Shown here in pieces: positions 7,896 through 16,163 of a DNA stretch of 64,000 nt. Location: positions 187,321 to 251,320 of the forward strand of contig QHME01000004.1 of the NCBI GenBank assembly GCA_003258735.1, given 5' to 3'. The translations under genes were made by a program, and so were the position numbers. Source of the DNA: Candidatus Melainabacteria bacterium (GTDB lineage: Bacteria; Cyanobacteriota; Vampirovibrionia; Gastranaerophilales; Gastranaerophilaceae). Position 1 is the first letter of the stretch, and each line of letters opens with the position of its first letter. Below the pieces are notes generated by a model. It was not told the origin of the DNA. It was given only the letters and a program-made list of their open reading frames with translations, and made no database searches.

Positions 7896-9416
7896 TCATT
7901 CCATTGGTCGAATCATTGATTCAATAAAATCAATTTCTTCCTGCGTAAGACCATATTTCTTATATAACTTTTCATCTGTCCATTCTTCGTTGAAATCTTG
8001 AACTGGTACAAATGAGTAAACTACTTTAGTAGCGTGTTGAGTATTCTTTCTTAACGCAACCAAAAAGTGAAAAAAATCTGTTTGCATGTAATTTGCTAAA
8101 TTCTGAGCCTGTTTTGTATCATCAAAAGCTCCGGCTATTAAGTATGTTTCAGTACAGCAAGATTTCTCACTTGCGACTATTGGTTTTATTCTGTCTGGGT
8201 TTGTTCCGCTACTACCATTTCCAAAGACCGCAGGAACATAAACTTTGATTTTGTTTATCAAGTCTTGATTGTGAGTAATTTTATTTATATCTACATAACC
8301 AACTTCACCTCTTGCATAAATTTTTATTCCATTTGGAATTTCTTGTATTTGATAATCTTTGAAATCAGTAGCAAATCCAAAAGGTTTTCTTGAACTAATT
8401 TGTGTATCCATTGTTTTTTCATTTAATGATTGAACTTTTTTTAATATTGAAATTGCTTCATTATACCGAATCAAAGTTTCACAGCCATTTTCAAGTAACG
8501 GTCTTTCAACTGTTGATATAATTTTATTATTTTTATGAGTATTAAATGAACAGCGTCCCCTATTATCTCTATCCCATAGAAAATAACAAACTCCCCCCTT
8601 TATTTCCACTCCAGGGAAACACTCTCCAGCATCCAAAAAATCATGAATTACTCTTACTCTATTGTCATGTAACATTTCGTCTCTGAAAGTGTCTAATCCT
8701 TTACCCCCTGAGTACCATCTAGCAGGTATAATCATTGTTATATACCTAGGGTTCAAATTTTTAGCTTGTTTTACAAATAAGTGATATAAAGGCTTTGCAC
8801 TTGCCGCATTTCCACCATCGCTTAATTGATAAGGCGGATTGCCTATTATTACATCAAATTTCATATCTCTTAACCTCTTGAACAGAGCAGAGTTTCTTTG
8901 CTCGTCAGTATGAATAAACGAGTAAGCGTGTGTTTCAAGCTCCTCCCCTCTGTCATACTCAGCCTTAGAAGCTCCGCACATCATACATTTATCTTTTAAC
9001 CACAAGTGATAAGTTCTTTTATACTCAATATTTCCTTCCGGATTATCAAAGTGAGCAACTGAAAACTCACAACTTGCATCTTTTGAACAATAAACAGAAC
9101 GCCTTGAAAGTAGTGCAGTAAGTTCTGTTATTGCAAGTCCGAACAACTGGTTTTTAAAAATGTGTTCAACTCTTTTATTCAAATCTGGGATTTTATCAGC
9201 CAAACCATCAATCAATCTTTTAGCAATTTCACGCAAGAACACACCACTTTTACAACATGGGTCTAAAAATTTTGTGTTAGGACTTGTAAATAATTCCTGT
9301 GGCAAAGTATCCAAAATTTCATTAACAAGTTTTGGAGGTGTAAAAACTTCATCTGAACTCAAATGAGAAATACAGTCCAAAATATCGGGTTTATGCAACT
9401 CTTCTAAAAAACTCAT
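7896..9416 (-). CDS. Eco57I-type N6-adenine DNA methyltransferase
   Basis: 506-aa methyltransferase with both key motifs: SAM-binding FLDPCCKSGVF (about residues 46-56) and catalytic GNPPY (about 192-196). Between them are Cys pairs (CMMCG; also YCSKDASC) that may bind zinc. The C-terminal half looks like a target-recognition region. It overlaps the preceding gene by 4 bp (stop/start ATGA), so translation is probably coupled. Next to the SAM-only subunit (9413-10066) and the GIY-YIG helicase it should be the modification enzyme of the system. The recognition sequence is unknown. Confidence 0.85.
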   Translation of the reverse strand: MSFLEELHKPDILDCISHLSSDEVFTPPKLVNEILDTLPQELFTSPNTKFLDPCCKSGVFLREIAKRLIDGLADKIPDLNKRVEHIFKNQLFGLAITELTALLSRRSVYCSKDASCEFSVAHFDNPEGNIEYKRTYHLWLKDKCMMCGASKAEYDRGEELETHAYSFIHTDEQRNSALFKRLRDMKFDVIIGNPPYQLSDGGNAASAKPLYHLFVKQAKNLNPRYITMIIPARWYSGGKGLDTFRDEMLHDNRVRVIHDFLDAGECFPGVEIKGGVCYFLWDRDNRGRCSFNTHKNNKIISTVERPLLENGCETLIRYNEAISILKKVQSLNEKTMDTQISSRKPFGFATDFKDYQIQEIPNGIKIYARGEVGYVDINKITHNQDLINKIKVYVPAVFGNGSSGTNPDRIKPIVASEKSCCTETYLIAGAFDDTKQAQNLANYMQTDFFHFLVALRKNTQHATKVVYSFVPVQDFNEEWTDEKLYKKYGLTQEEIDFIESMIRPME

Positions 9417-10066
9417 ACCAGCCCTCCTAAATTCCTATAAAAAGTCAACGGAAATTCATTAATCGGTTGAGGAATAAACACATCTTCACCCTTATCGTTT
9501 GTCAAAGATGCAAACAAAGGGGTATTCAATATTTCAGCCTGTTGATTAAGTTGAGAAAAAGAAAATTCTTCTCTTTTGAATTGATACCCAACCAGGGTCC
9601 ATTGTGTGAAAACAATCTTGTCTATGCCGTTCAAAGAATCACCTTGCAATATATTCTTGGATAGAATGAATTTCATAATGTTCTGAAATTGCTCATCGGG
9701 CTTAGTTTTAAGGCTGCTTTTATAACAATCACAAGCAATTTCAAACATCCTGTTCCTTGCGATTTGAACATTATCTTCAAGTAGGTCAATTCCATAAATA
9801 CTTGCAAGAGCAGATAACATCTGAACTTCAAAATCAGTTTTTTTAGTGCGGTATCTTGAAGCAACAGTTTTCAATTTTCTTTCAAGAATAGCAACAAGAA
9901 AGTTTCCGTCACCACACGCAGGCTCTAAAAATCGACTATCAATTCTTTCAGATTCATTTTTAACAAGGTCAAGCATAGCTTCAACTTCACGTCTAGCCGT
10001 CAAAACCTCACCGTGGTTTCTAACCCTATCACTGCTCTTGACCTGAATTTCTTTTTCTAAAATCAT
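9413..10066 (-). CDS. Methyltransferase-like subunit with SAM motif but no catalytic NPPY
   Basis: 217-aa protein with the methylase motif FLEPACGDGNFLVAI (about residues 46-60) and the N-terminal motif X-like GEVLTARREVEAML. In place of the (N/D)PP(Y/F) catalytic motif it reads FTQWTLVGYQFKREEF, and the protein ends soon after. It probably folds as an N6-methylase Rossmann domain but cannot methylate alone. A regulatory or heterodimer partner of the 506-aa methyltransferase is the simplest reading. It overlaps both neighbours by 4 bp, so it belongs to a tight operon. It is not obviously truncated: the gene has its own start and ends in a coupled stop. Confidence 0.75.
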   Translation of the reverse strand: MILEKEIQVKSSDRVRNHGEVLTARREVEAMLDLVKNESERIDSRFLEPACGDGNFLVAILERKLKTVASRYRTKKTDFEVQMLSALASIYGIDLLEDNVQIARNRMFEIACDCYKSSLKTKPDEQFQNIMKFILSKNILQGDSLNGIDKIVFTQWTLVGYQFKREEFSFSQLNQQAEILNTPLFASLTNDKGEDVFIPQPINEFPLTFYRNLGGLV

Positions 10067-10377
10067 TTTCTCTCCTTTGCTCTAATCGATATTTCATATC
10101 TCTTTATCAAGGAGTCAAAATCATTTTCTAATAACTCAGCAATTCCTTTCGGTCTTATATATGTAGATTTGCCAAGAATATCATTCATGTAATCTTTTTT
10201 TATACTTTTAATTGTTGCAGGTTCTATTTTTTCAATTTCTTCTTGAGTATAAGACCATTGCTTGCTAAATTTTGACAACTCTTGTTTTAAATGTTCTTGA
10301 TTTTTAGTATTCGAATTGTTAAGTTCATACTTTATATAACCAATAGCCTTTTCAAAATTTTGTTTTTCACTAGCCAA
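10063..10377 (-). CDS. Conserved-position 104-aa protein of restriction-like operon
   Basis: Unknown function. A mostly helical, Lys/Glu-rich protein with no known motif. It starts within the end of the PLD gene (8-bp overlap) and ends within the start of the methyltransferase-like gene (4-bp overlap), so it is translated as part of the operon. It may be an adaptor, specificity or control subunit. Confidence 0.65.
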   Translation of the reverse strand: MASEKQNFEKAIGYIKYELNNSNTKNQEHLKQELSKFSKQWSYTQEEIEKIEPATIKSIKKDYMNDILGKSTYIRPKGIAELLENDFDSLIKRYEISIRAKERK

Positions 10378-11215
10378 TATAATCCTCCTTAAAAATTTTA
10401 AATCTCAAAGGATTTCGTAGCTTACATAACCCTAAAGCTAATGCTTGTCTTGGATAAGCTCTATTGTTTTTGGCTTTTAACTCAAGTAATTCTCCAATTT
10501 TATTAAATCCATAACTTATATTTGAATTAACACCAATGTTAAATTTGAGCCGTATTATATCTCTTAACTTAGGAGGTAGGGTTGCCAATATTTTAGCGAT
10601 TTCCGTATCTGGAAGTCGCTTTAAATCATCAATTATTTGAAAATGGTAATTTTTCAAATTAAATAATTCTGTTGCATTTAACTTTGCACCATAATGAAAT
10701 TTTTCAACATCTAATTTTGTTTCAATGTGATGATTTTCTAAATATAAGTTTTCCTGTTCTATTTGTTTTTTTGTAATCGGAAACTTTTTTGCGAAACTAA
10801 ATAGAGCAGAAAAATATTCATGTAACTGGTTAATTTCTTCTTTTTTTTGAAATTTTACAGATAATTCGACATTATTTAAAAGCCCACTATTAGTTAAATT
10901 TGCAGAACCGAGAATAGCAACAACATCATCAAATATATAAAGTTTTGTATGTAAATTTTGAATTGCGTATAATGCAACATTATTTTTTGAAAGTTCTTCT
11001 AATGCTTTTATACTGTTGGCGCCAGATAAAAAATCTTCTCGACAAAATTTTGTAATAAGTGTAATTTTAAAATTGTTTTTTTGAAGTTTTTGTAAAAGTA
11101 ATTCTACAATATCAAGACTGATAAAAGGGACAATAATTTGTATTTCTTTTTTCGTGTTATTTACTAAGTTTAAAAATTCTGAATAATGGTTTTCGGTTAT
11201 TATTTGCATATACAT
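10370..11215 (-). CDS. PLD-family nuclease fused to a sigma-70 region-4-like domain
   Basis: 281-aa protein. Residues ~5-140 form a phospholipase-D-type nuclease domain with one HKD motif: H89-x-K91 with D96, then GSAN (103-106). Single-HKD nucleases work as dimers (BfiI-like). Residues ~212-272 resemble sigma-70 region 4: LPPKLRDIIRLKFNIG, then FNKIGELLELK, then LCKLRNPLR. A DNA-binding role for this tail is inferred. AAAGGG precedes two closely spaced ATGs; the second (MQII) has the better spacing. It is the first gene of the operon and probably the cutting or sensing component. Confidence 0.75.
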   Translation of the reverse strand: MYMQIITENHYSEFLNLVNNTKKEIQIIVPFISLDIVELLLQKLQKNNFKITLITKFCREDFLSGANSIKALEELSKNNVALYAIQNLHTKLYIFDDVVAILGSANLTNSGLLNNVELSVKFQKKEEINQLHEYFSALFSFAKKFPITKKQIEQENLYLENHHIETKLDVEKFHYGAKLNATELFNLKNYHFQIIDDLKRLPDTEIAKILATLPPKLRDIIRLKFNIGVNSNISYGFNKIGELLELKAKNNRAYPRQALALGLCKLRNPLRFKIFKEDYIG

Positions 11216-11259
11216 TAACCCTTTTGCACCATTTCATCTATTTTGATGAATAACATTGA

Positions 11260-11297
11260 AATCCCAGACAAATATTAAATTTTACTCGTCTGGGATT
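11260..11297. terminator. Hairpin between recombinase and restriction-like operon
   Basis: AATCCCAGAC / GTCTGGGATT, 10-bp stem with an 18-nt loop. TTTTT follows on the plus strand and TTTC on the minus strand. It separates the tyrosine recombinase transcript from the operon start. Confidence 0.45.
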
Positions 11298-11312
11298 TTT
11301 CTTAATTTGTTT

Positions 11313-11373
11313 TTATGCACGGTTTACTTTTTGAATTTTACGTGGTACTATGCACGTATAGTAGTTTATGCAC
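11313..11373 (+). repeat. Three direct copies of TATGCAC
   Basis: TATGCAC occurs at 11314, 11349 and 11367; the last two begin an 18-bp spaced repeat (TATGCAC..GTATAG). The same TTATGCAC word forms an inverted pair at 3040-3047 and 3064-3071. These may be protein-binding sites for a recombinase or replication protein. Confidence 0.35.
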
Positions 11374-11420
11374 CCGTATAGATGGTCTGTTGTATTTGTT
11401 AATGATGCATATAGCTTTTG

Positions 11421-11984
11421 TTACAGTTCAAAGTTTTTATATGATTCGTCCAGTTCTTCTTGTGCTATGCCGATATAACGCATTGTTATTGAGGGCGAAC
11501 TGTGATTAAAAATTTTCTGCAACAATGCTACATCATGAAATTTTTTGTAATGGTGATAGCCAAAACTCTTACGTCCGCTATGTGTTCCAAAATTCCCTTG
11601 TAGTCCTACTTTTAAACAAGCATCATTAATAAATCTGTAAACTTGCGACCTATCTAATCTGCAATGTTTCTTACCAACAAAAAGTGGTTCATCACTTGTA
11701 ATAGAGTATGTTTTATCTCTTTCAACAAGGTATTTTTTAATAAGACTTTTCAACTTATTATTTAGTGGGAAACGTTTATACTTACCCGTTTTCTTTTCTA
11801 TAACCTCAACATATTGTTTGTTTCTGACGTCTTCTATATTTAATCCAAGTACATCAGATATTCTAAGACCGCTGTTGCAAGTGAAGACAAATATTAACTG
11901 ATTCCGCAGACTATGTTTTGCTAGATACTGTTCAACAGCCTCAATATCTCTCTTGTCTTTTATTGGTTCTACTAAGTTCTTCAT
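11421..11984 (-). CDS. Short tyrosine recombinase
   Basis: 187-aa protein consisting of the catalytic domain alone. Catalytic residues are R41 (SGLRISD), H135/R138 (THSGR), H161 (FNHSS) and the nucleophile Y170 (MRYIG). The usual N-terminal core-binding domain is missing, as in some plasmid and integron-type recombinases. AAAGGGTG precedes the ATG. It is separate from the main integrase at 14829-15815. It may act in dimer resolution, transfer or mobility of a nested segment. Confidence 0.85.
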   Translation of the reverse strand: MKNLVEPIKDKRDIEAVEQYLAKHSLRNQLIFVFTCNSGLRISDVLGLNIEDVRNKQYVEVIEKKTGKYKRFPLNNKLKSLIKKYLVERDKTYSITSDEPLFVGKKHCRLDRSQVYRFINDACLKVGLQGNFGTHSGRKSFGYHHYKKFHDVALLQKIFNHSSPSITMRYIGIAQEELDESYKNFEL

Positions 11985-12326
11985 CTCTTTTACACCCTTT
12001 CTGCTACATATTCCTCGTTTTGTAGCAAATTAGAATGTAACTTATTATTTTAGTTATATAAATAAATTAGCCTAAAAGAACATAATTTTAAAAAGGCAAA
12101 AGACCTATATAAAGCTAAAACATAGAGCACTGTACAGATAAACTGTAGGTAGAAATCTCTAGGTTACACATATATACTATTTACTATAATTCGCTATTTG
12201 TCAAGTATTGAATCAATGTTAATTATTCATTTTAAGCCCGCTATGAGGCTCGTAAAAAGGTGTTTCATATTTAATGTAATAAATGGCAACCCCCAATTCA
12301 ATGATTTTAGAAAAATCGGAGTAAAA
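11985..12326. other. 342-bp AT-rich non-coding stretch
   Basis: No supported gene. It lies between the end of the rep-like gene and the start of the short recombinase gene. A minus-strand TTGACA (12199-12204) is the best promoter element, but no good -10 sits at standard spacing. A GAGCC/GGGCT imperfect hairpin lies near 12232-12252. If the 357-aa protein is a replication initiator, this is one possible place for an origin, but I see no clear iterons. Confidence 0.4.
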
Positions 12327-13400
12327 TTAAGAATTTCTTCCTTCAATAACTTTTCTGTATAATTCAACATACAATTTATTACTAGAATCAGTCATTTGTA
12401 ACTTTTTTAAAACCCGTGATAAGGAATTTTTTTGCGAACCTTTATACATCCCAAGCAACCTTGTTGCTGAGATTTTATTAACCTTAATTAATTCTGCTAA
12501 TAATTTTTCATGTTTACTTAAATGAACCTCTTGGGTGATAGGTTCATTAAAAAATACACGATTTCTTAATTCATTTGTATAAAACCTTTCTAATGTATTA
12601 TATAAATTCTCTTCTTGCAGTAAATCCAACAATGTAGCAAGTCTTAAATCATGGCTATTTGTTGTATTAGAAATAAAGTCTGAAATATTTTTTAACTTTT
12701 TTGAATAAGCATACTGTAACTCACATCTTAATATATGAAGATTCTGTAAAGATAAATAAGGTTGAGAATTATGGTAAGCCCCTATTGGCAATATATCTCT
12801 ATCTATAGGTGATAATGGGCTTGGTAAAAATATATCATTAAGAGAAGCTTTATCTCTGAGTTCTTGGACTTTATCATAGAATAGAATTACTTTGTCTCCT
12901 ACAATGTTTTTATTCGTAGAATCTTTCTTTAGCGTGCTTAGAATAAGACTTGTATTTGTCGAATTAGAAGTATTTTGAATAGGATTAATCCCTGCTCTGT
13001 ATTTCCTCTTTTTTAGCATTTCAATATAACGTGGAACAGTGCCTTGTGTATAAAAATTCTTTGTAAGGTGAATTTTACTTATAATAAAACTATTGTAAAT
13101 ATTTTCTGGCAAGTCATAAAATCCGAGATTTTCAAACAACTCAAATAAGGTTTGTTCTTCTAGCATAATAAGGTTAGTATCGGTTTGACCTTCATTTGTC
13201 CTATATCTTGTAGGTGTAAATTCAAGGCTTATTCTTTGTCTGCTTGTATTAAGCCTATATGCATTATCTGGATAATGTGAAGACATAACCTTTTCTATAT
13301 TTGTAAGGAATGCAGCCCTATTGTTAATATCAAAATCCGTATCATTTATATAAAAACGTAACTTATCAATTAATAAGTCATTGAACAATTTACCAACCAT
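12327..13400 (-). CDS. Possible replication initiator (filamentous-phage gpII/plasmid Rep-like)
   Basis: 357-aa protein. The order of features resembles replication proteins of the phage gpII/X or plasmid Rep class: an N-terminal beta-rich region, ISKIHLTKNF...VPRYIEML in the middle, VILFYDKVQEL, then LRCELQYAYSKKLKN and a helical C-terminus. The tyrosine in FYDK could be catalytic, but I cannot identify a clear HUH triad. It overlaps the upstream 441-aa gene by 11 bp. The match is by eye and moderate; it may be a DNA-binding protein of another type. Confidence 0.45.
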   Translation of the reverse strand: MVGKLFNDLLIDKLRFYINDTDFDINNRAAFLTNIEKVMSSHYPDNAYRLNTSRQRISLEFTPTRYRTNEGQTDTNLIMLEEQTLFELFENLGFYDLPENIYNSFIISKIHLTKNFYTQGTVPRYIEMLKKRKYRAGINPIQNTSNSTNTSLILSTLKKDSTNKNIVGDKVILFYDKVQELRDKASLNDIFLPSPLSPIDRDILPIGAYHNSQPYLSLQNLHILRCELQYAYSKKLKNISDFISNTTNSHDLRLATLLDLLQEENLYNTLERFYTNELRNRVFFNEPITQEVHLSKHEKLLAELIKVNKISATRLLGMYKGSQKNSLSRVLKKLQMTDSSNKLYVELYRKVIEGRNS

Positions 13401-14715
13401 AATCCCTCCTTAAAACATTATGAAATCTAGCAGTTGCACAAAATTTATCTTGGTTTAAAATTTTATCTAAATTCTCTAAATCCATGTAAATATCATTTTT
13501 TACTCTGTAATCATCTTTTTTGAAACATTTATCAATTAATATTTTCCTTTTGTTATTAGGTAACTTTGATAATAAAATAATTACCGCTGTTTTTAAAGCT
13601 GTATTCCTTTCTCCCTTGTAGCGAGTAATAAATTTGCTGTAAGTTGTATAATGTGATTTATCGAACGTGATAAGACTACTATTTTGTACGATTGCTCGAA
13701 AATGAAAACTGATAATAAGTGAGATAAAAAATCCGCCTTTTTCAACAAAATTACGTAAATAAATTTTATTCAAAGGGTTACAATCTAAAGAGAGAATACG
13801 ACTTATAGTTCTCATACCTGTTACATATAAAATAAGCTCAATAGAATTAGGAGTATTGCCGTGTTTTACACGCAGTTCACTCTCAGATTTTCTATCCAAT
13901 TCCTTGTTAAACTCACTTTTAACTTTTTTATAACCTTCATTTTTAAAAGCATCAGCTAAGATAAAATTATTTTTTACTCTAAATAGTATAGTTTGCTTTT
14001 CGTCATTTACTGTTATGACGATATTCTTCTTATTTGAAGGAATAAATTTCGAGATTTCTTCAAATAATTCTTCATATAAAACATCTGTTTCAAATTCTAC
14101 GGACATCTTCATTCCAGTAAGGATATTCAGACTGATAAAATTATGAAACTCGGACAGATTAAGTGTAATTGTTTCATTAGTATAGCTATTTACATATTCG
14201 GTAAGTAAAATTAACATTACAAAATGCCAAAAAGCATTTGCATAAAATGGAATTTCCTTTTCATCTTTAACATGTTCAACAAATACCTTGCTATTGAAAG
14301 TAAAGACAAGATTCCTATTTTTTATATTAGCATTGTTAATAGGAACAGACTTTCTGCCTCTACCACTTGCAATATAACTCAATTTTACTATTTGTCTTAT
14401 TAAATCAGAAGAAGCAAATTTAATAAAATTATCAATGTACGCTGTAGGATAGTTGAAGAATTGGGAATTATATTCCCTTAATAACTGCTCATATTCTTCT
14501 ATATTAGTTATTTTGTACCCATTTATACTTCCTAACCAGTCATTCAGTCCACTATTACAGTTATTTAATATAATATTATCTCTTATAGTCCTAGATAATA
14601 CTTTTCTTATATTATGGGCTGATAAACAAGTAGATAACATAATATACTTCTCTGATAATCTTTTTATATCCATAAAATTTTCATTCTCTTTAATTTTCCT
14701 ATTTTCCTTTTTCAT
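13390..14715 (-). CDS. Element-specific 441-aa protein of unknown function
   Basis: Not recognised. A mixed alpha/beta, Asn/Ile/Lys-rich protein with a basic RGRKS segment and no signal peptide or clear enzyme motif. ATG at 14715 is chosen because AAAGGAG is 8 nt upstream. An in-frame ATG at 14772 also has a usable AAAGGGG, so a 460-aa form is possible. It overlaps the rep-like gene by 11 bp, which suggests the two are translated together and act in the same process, perhaps replication of the element. Confidence 0.6.
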   Translation of the reverse strand: MKKENRKIKENENFMDIKRLSEKYIMLSTCLSAHNIRKVLSRTIRDNIILNNCNSGLNDWLGSINGYKITNIEEYEQLLREYNSQFFNYPTAYIDNFIKFASSDLIRQIVKLSYIASGRGRKSVPINNANIKNRNLVFTFNSKVFVEHVKDEKEIPFYANAFWHFVMLILLTEYVNSYTNETITLNLSEFHNFISLNILTGMKMSVEFETDVLYEELFEEISKFIPSNKKNIVITVNDEKQTILFRVKNNFILADAFKNEGYKKVKSEFNKELDRKSESELRVKHGNTPNSIELILYVTGMRTISRILSLDCNPLNKIYLRNFVEKGGFFISLIISFHFRAIVQNSSLITFDKSHYTTYSKFITRYKGERNTALKTAVIILLSKLPNNKRKILIDKCFKKDDYRVKNDIYMDLENLDKILNQDKFCATARFHNVLRRDYGW

Positions 14716-14828
14716 TTTATATGCTCCTTTTGTTGTTATATTGCGGTTTTTAGGTATTTTCTTGTACTGCATGTATCCCCTTTATTGAAATATCTTATTT
14801 GTATTTACTCTGGTATATGCCTAGTCAT

Positions 14829-15815
14829 TTAATACTCATTCAGTAACTTAAAAGCATTTTCCATACTGGCACTTGGATTATGTGTATATCGCTGAGTTGT
14901 TTTTAAATCTGCATGACCTAGTATTTTTTGTATAGTTACAATGTCAACTCCAGCCTCATTAAGTCGAGATGCAGTTGTATGCCTTAGCTTATGAAACGTT
15001 ATTGGCGGGATTCCGCTACGTTTCACAGCTCTTTTGAAACTTGTTTTTACGTCTTTATATCTAGTACCAGTAACAGGGGATGTAAAAACATAATCACCTA
15101 ACCTTGGAAGTTTCAATAATTCTTCTTTAAGAGTTTTGGTTAATCTTAGCTTACGAGGTTTGTTATTCTTAGTATTTAAGGCAATAAGATAATCTTCTTC
15201 AAAGAATACGTCTTGCCATTTTAAACTCAATATTTCATTTTGCCTCATGCCAGTATGCAAGGCTGTTATTATAATTGCTCTCATAGTAGGATTGCATACT
15301 ACAAGTAATCTTACTTCTTCATCCTTTGTCAAATAACGCTCTGAAGGATTTTCTATACGTAGTTTTTTCAGTGTCGAACAAGGATTTACCGCTATACGTT
15401 TATTTTCAATGGCTAATGAAAATAAACGACGGATATTGTCAACTTCTCGATTTATGCTAGAATTTTTTATTTTGCCTAAACGAGTGTTAATATATTTTTC
15501 AATATCTGAAACGGTTATCTGCTCTACATCTTTATTTCCTACTATCTTATAAAACTTATCTATAACATAATCAAATGTCTTTGGTCTGGTATAGTGAGCC
15601 ATTGCATATTCTCTGAAATCTGCAATTAAGTCTTCTAAGTAATAGACCTGTTTCTTTGTTATGTCGTAACCAGTTTTTATAAGTTCTGCCTTATGTACAG
15701 TTTCAAAATAAGCAACATCATTTTTGGTAAGCCCTTTAAAAGTTTTACAATATCTTTTGCCTTTGTACATAAAGTTGTAGCCATAATAACCTGATTTGTG
15801 TTTATATACACTCAT
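14829..15815 (-). CDS. Tyrosine integrase of the element
   Basis: 328-aa phage-type integrase with a full layout: N-terminal arm-binding region (about residues 1-55), SAM-like core-binding domain (about 60-145) and catalytic domain (about 160-320). Catalytic residues are R191 (HTGMRQNE), H275 and R278 (HKLRH), H301 (LGHAD) and Y310 (QRYTH). It lies 2 bp after the excisionase-like gene, so the two are cotranscribed from the strong promoter at 16032-16060. It is the likely enzyme for recombination between the 22-bp repeats. Confidence 0.93.
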   Translation of the reverse strand: MSVYKHKSGYYGYNFMYKGKRYCKTFKGLTKNDVAYFETVHKAELIKTGYDITKKQVYYLEDLIADFREYAMAHYTRPKTFDYVIDKFYKIVGNKDVEQITVSDIEKYINTRLGKIKNSSINREVDNIRRLFSLAIENKRIAVNPCSTLKKLRIENPSERYLTKDEEVRLLVVCNPTMRAIIITALHTGMRQNEILSLKWQDVFFEEDYLIALNTKNNKPRKLRLTKTLKEELLKLPRLGDYVFTSPVTGTRYKDVKTSFKRAVKRSGIPPITFHKLRHTTASRLNEAGVDIVTIQKILGHADLKTTQRYTHNPSASMENAFKLLNEY

Positions 15816-15817
15816 TA

Positions 15818-16000
15818 TTACCCTCTTTCTACTGTTGGAGAAAAAATATATGCCAAAAGAGCATCCGCATTAAATAAATATTTTCTTCCAACTCTTCCAC
15901 AAACTTCAGCAGGGAATTTTCCTCCCTTGGCTAGTTTTTGTAATGTTCTAACATCCAATTTTAGTATTTTTGATGCTTCTAATGTACTAATTATTTGCAT
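15818..16000 (-). CDS. Excisionase-like MerR-type HTH protein
   Basis: 60-aa winged-helix protein (LEASKILKLDVRTLQKLAKG, then FPAEVCGRVGRKYLF) of the helix-turn-helix-17/excisionase type. It binds near att sites to steer the integrase toward excision, or acts as a small regulator. It sits directly upstream of the integrase on the same strand and downstream of a strong sigma-70 promoter flanked by repressor operators. Confidence 0.85.
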   Translation of the reverse strand: MQIISTLEASKILKLDVRTLQKLAKGGKFPAEVCGRVGRKYLFNADALLAYIFSPTVERG

Positions 16001-16014
16001 ATCGACTCCTTTTT

Positions 16015-16028
16015 GCGTACCTGTACGT
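16015..16028. promoter_or_regulatory. Operator 1 (CGTAC-N2-GTACG)
   Basis: GCGTACCTGTACGT contains the perfect dyad CGTAC-CT-GTACG. It lies just downstream of the excisionase promoter -10, where a bound repressor would block transcription. Confidence 0.65.
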
Positions 16029-16031
16029 CAT

Positions 16032-16060
16032 ATTGTATCACATTATTTTATTTTTGTCAA
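16032..16060 (-). promoter_or_regulatory. Promoter of the excisionase-integrase operon
   Basis: TTGACA, 17-bp spacer, TACAAT on the minus strand: a near-consensus sigma-70 promoter. It is flanked by operators 1 and 2. Confidence 0.75.
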
Positions 16061-16064
16061 CTCT

Positions 16065-16078
16065 GCGTACATGTTCGT
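16065..16078. promoter_or_regulatory. Operator 2
   Basis: GCGTACATGTTCGT: the operator dyad with one mismatch, just upstream of the excisionase -35. Confidence 0.6.
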
Positions 16079-16098
16079 ATTTTTGATAGTTTTAAGTA

Positions 16099-16112
16099 AC
16101 GTACGTGTTCGG
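16099..16112. promoter_or_regulatory. Operator 3
   Basis: ACGTACGTGTTCGG: a third copy, ending 1 bp before the -35 of the repressor promoter, suited to activation or self-regulation. Confidence 0.6.
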
Positions 16113-16113
16113 C

Positions 16114-16141
16114 TTGACGTAAGTTATTCAAATGCTATAAT
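16114..16141 (+). promoter_or_regulatory. Promoter of the element repressor
   Basis: TTGACG, 16-bp spacer, TATAAT on the plus strand, 22 bp before the repressor start codon. Confidence 0.7.
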
Positions 16142-16163
16142 TATTAAAGGAGGGAAGGGATGT

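Noticed and set aside
11315..11509. 64-aa plus-strand ORF
   Set aside because: Overlaps the recombinase gene antisense and has no ribosome site; the region is better explained by TATGCAC repeats.
12211..12360. 48-aa plus-strand ORF in the gap after the rep-like gene
   Set aside because: No ribosome site, overlaps the rep-like gene end antisense, no recognisable features.
14453..14788. 111-aa hydrophobic plus-strand ORF
   Set aside because: Antisense shadow of the 441-aa gene; AT-rich sequence gives Phe/Leu/Ile-rich antisense frames.
15798..16163. Upstream extension of the repressor frame
   Set aside because: It covers the excisionase gene and the operator region; AAAGGAGGG places the start at 16164.
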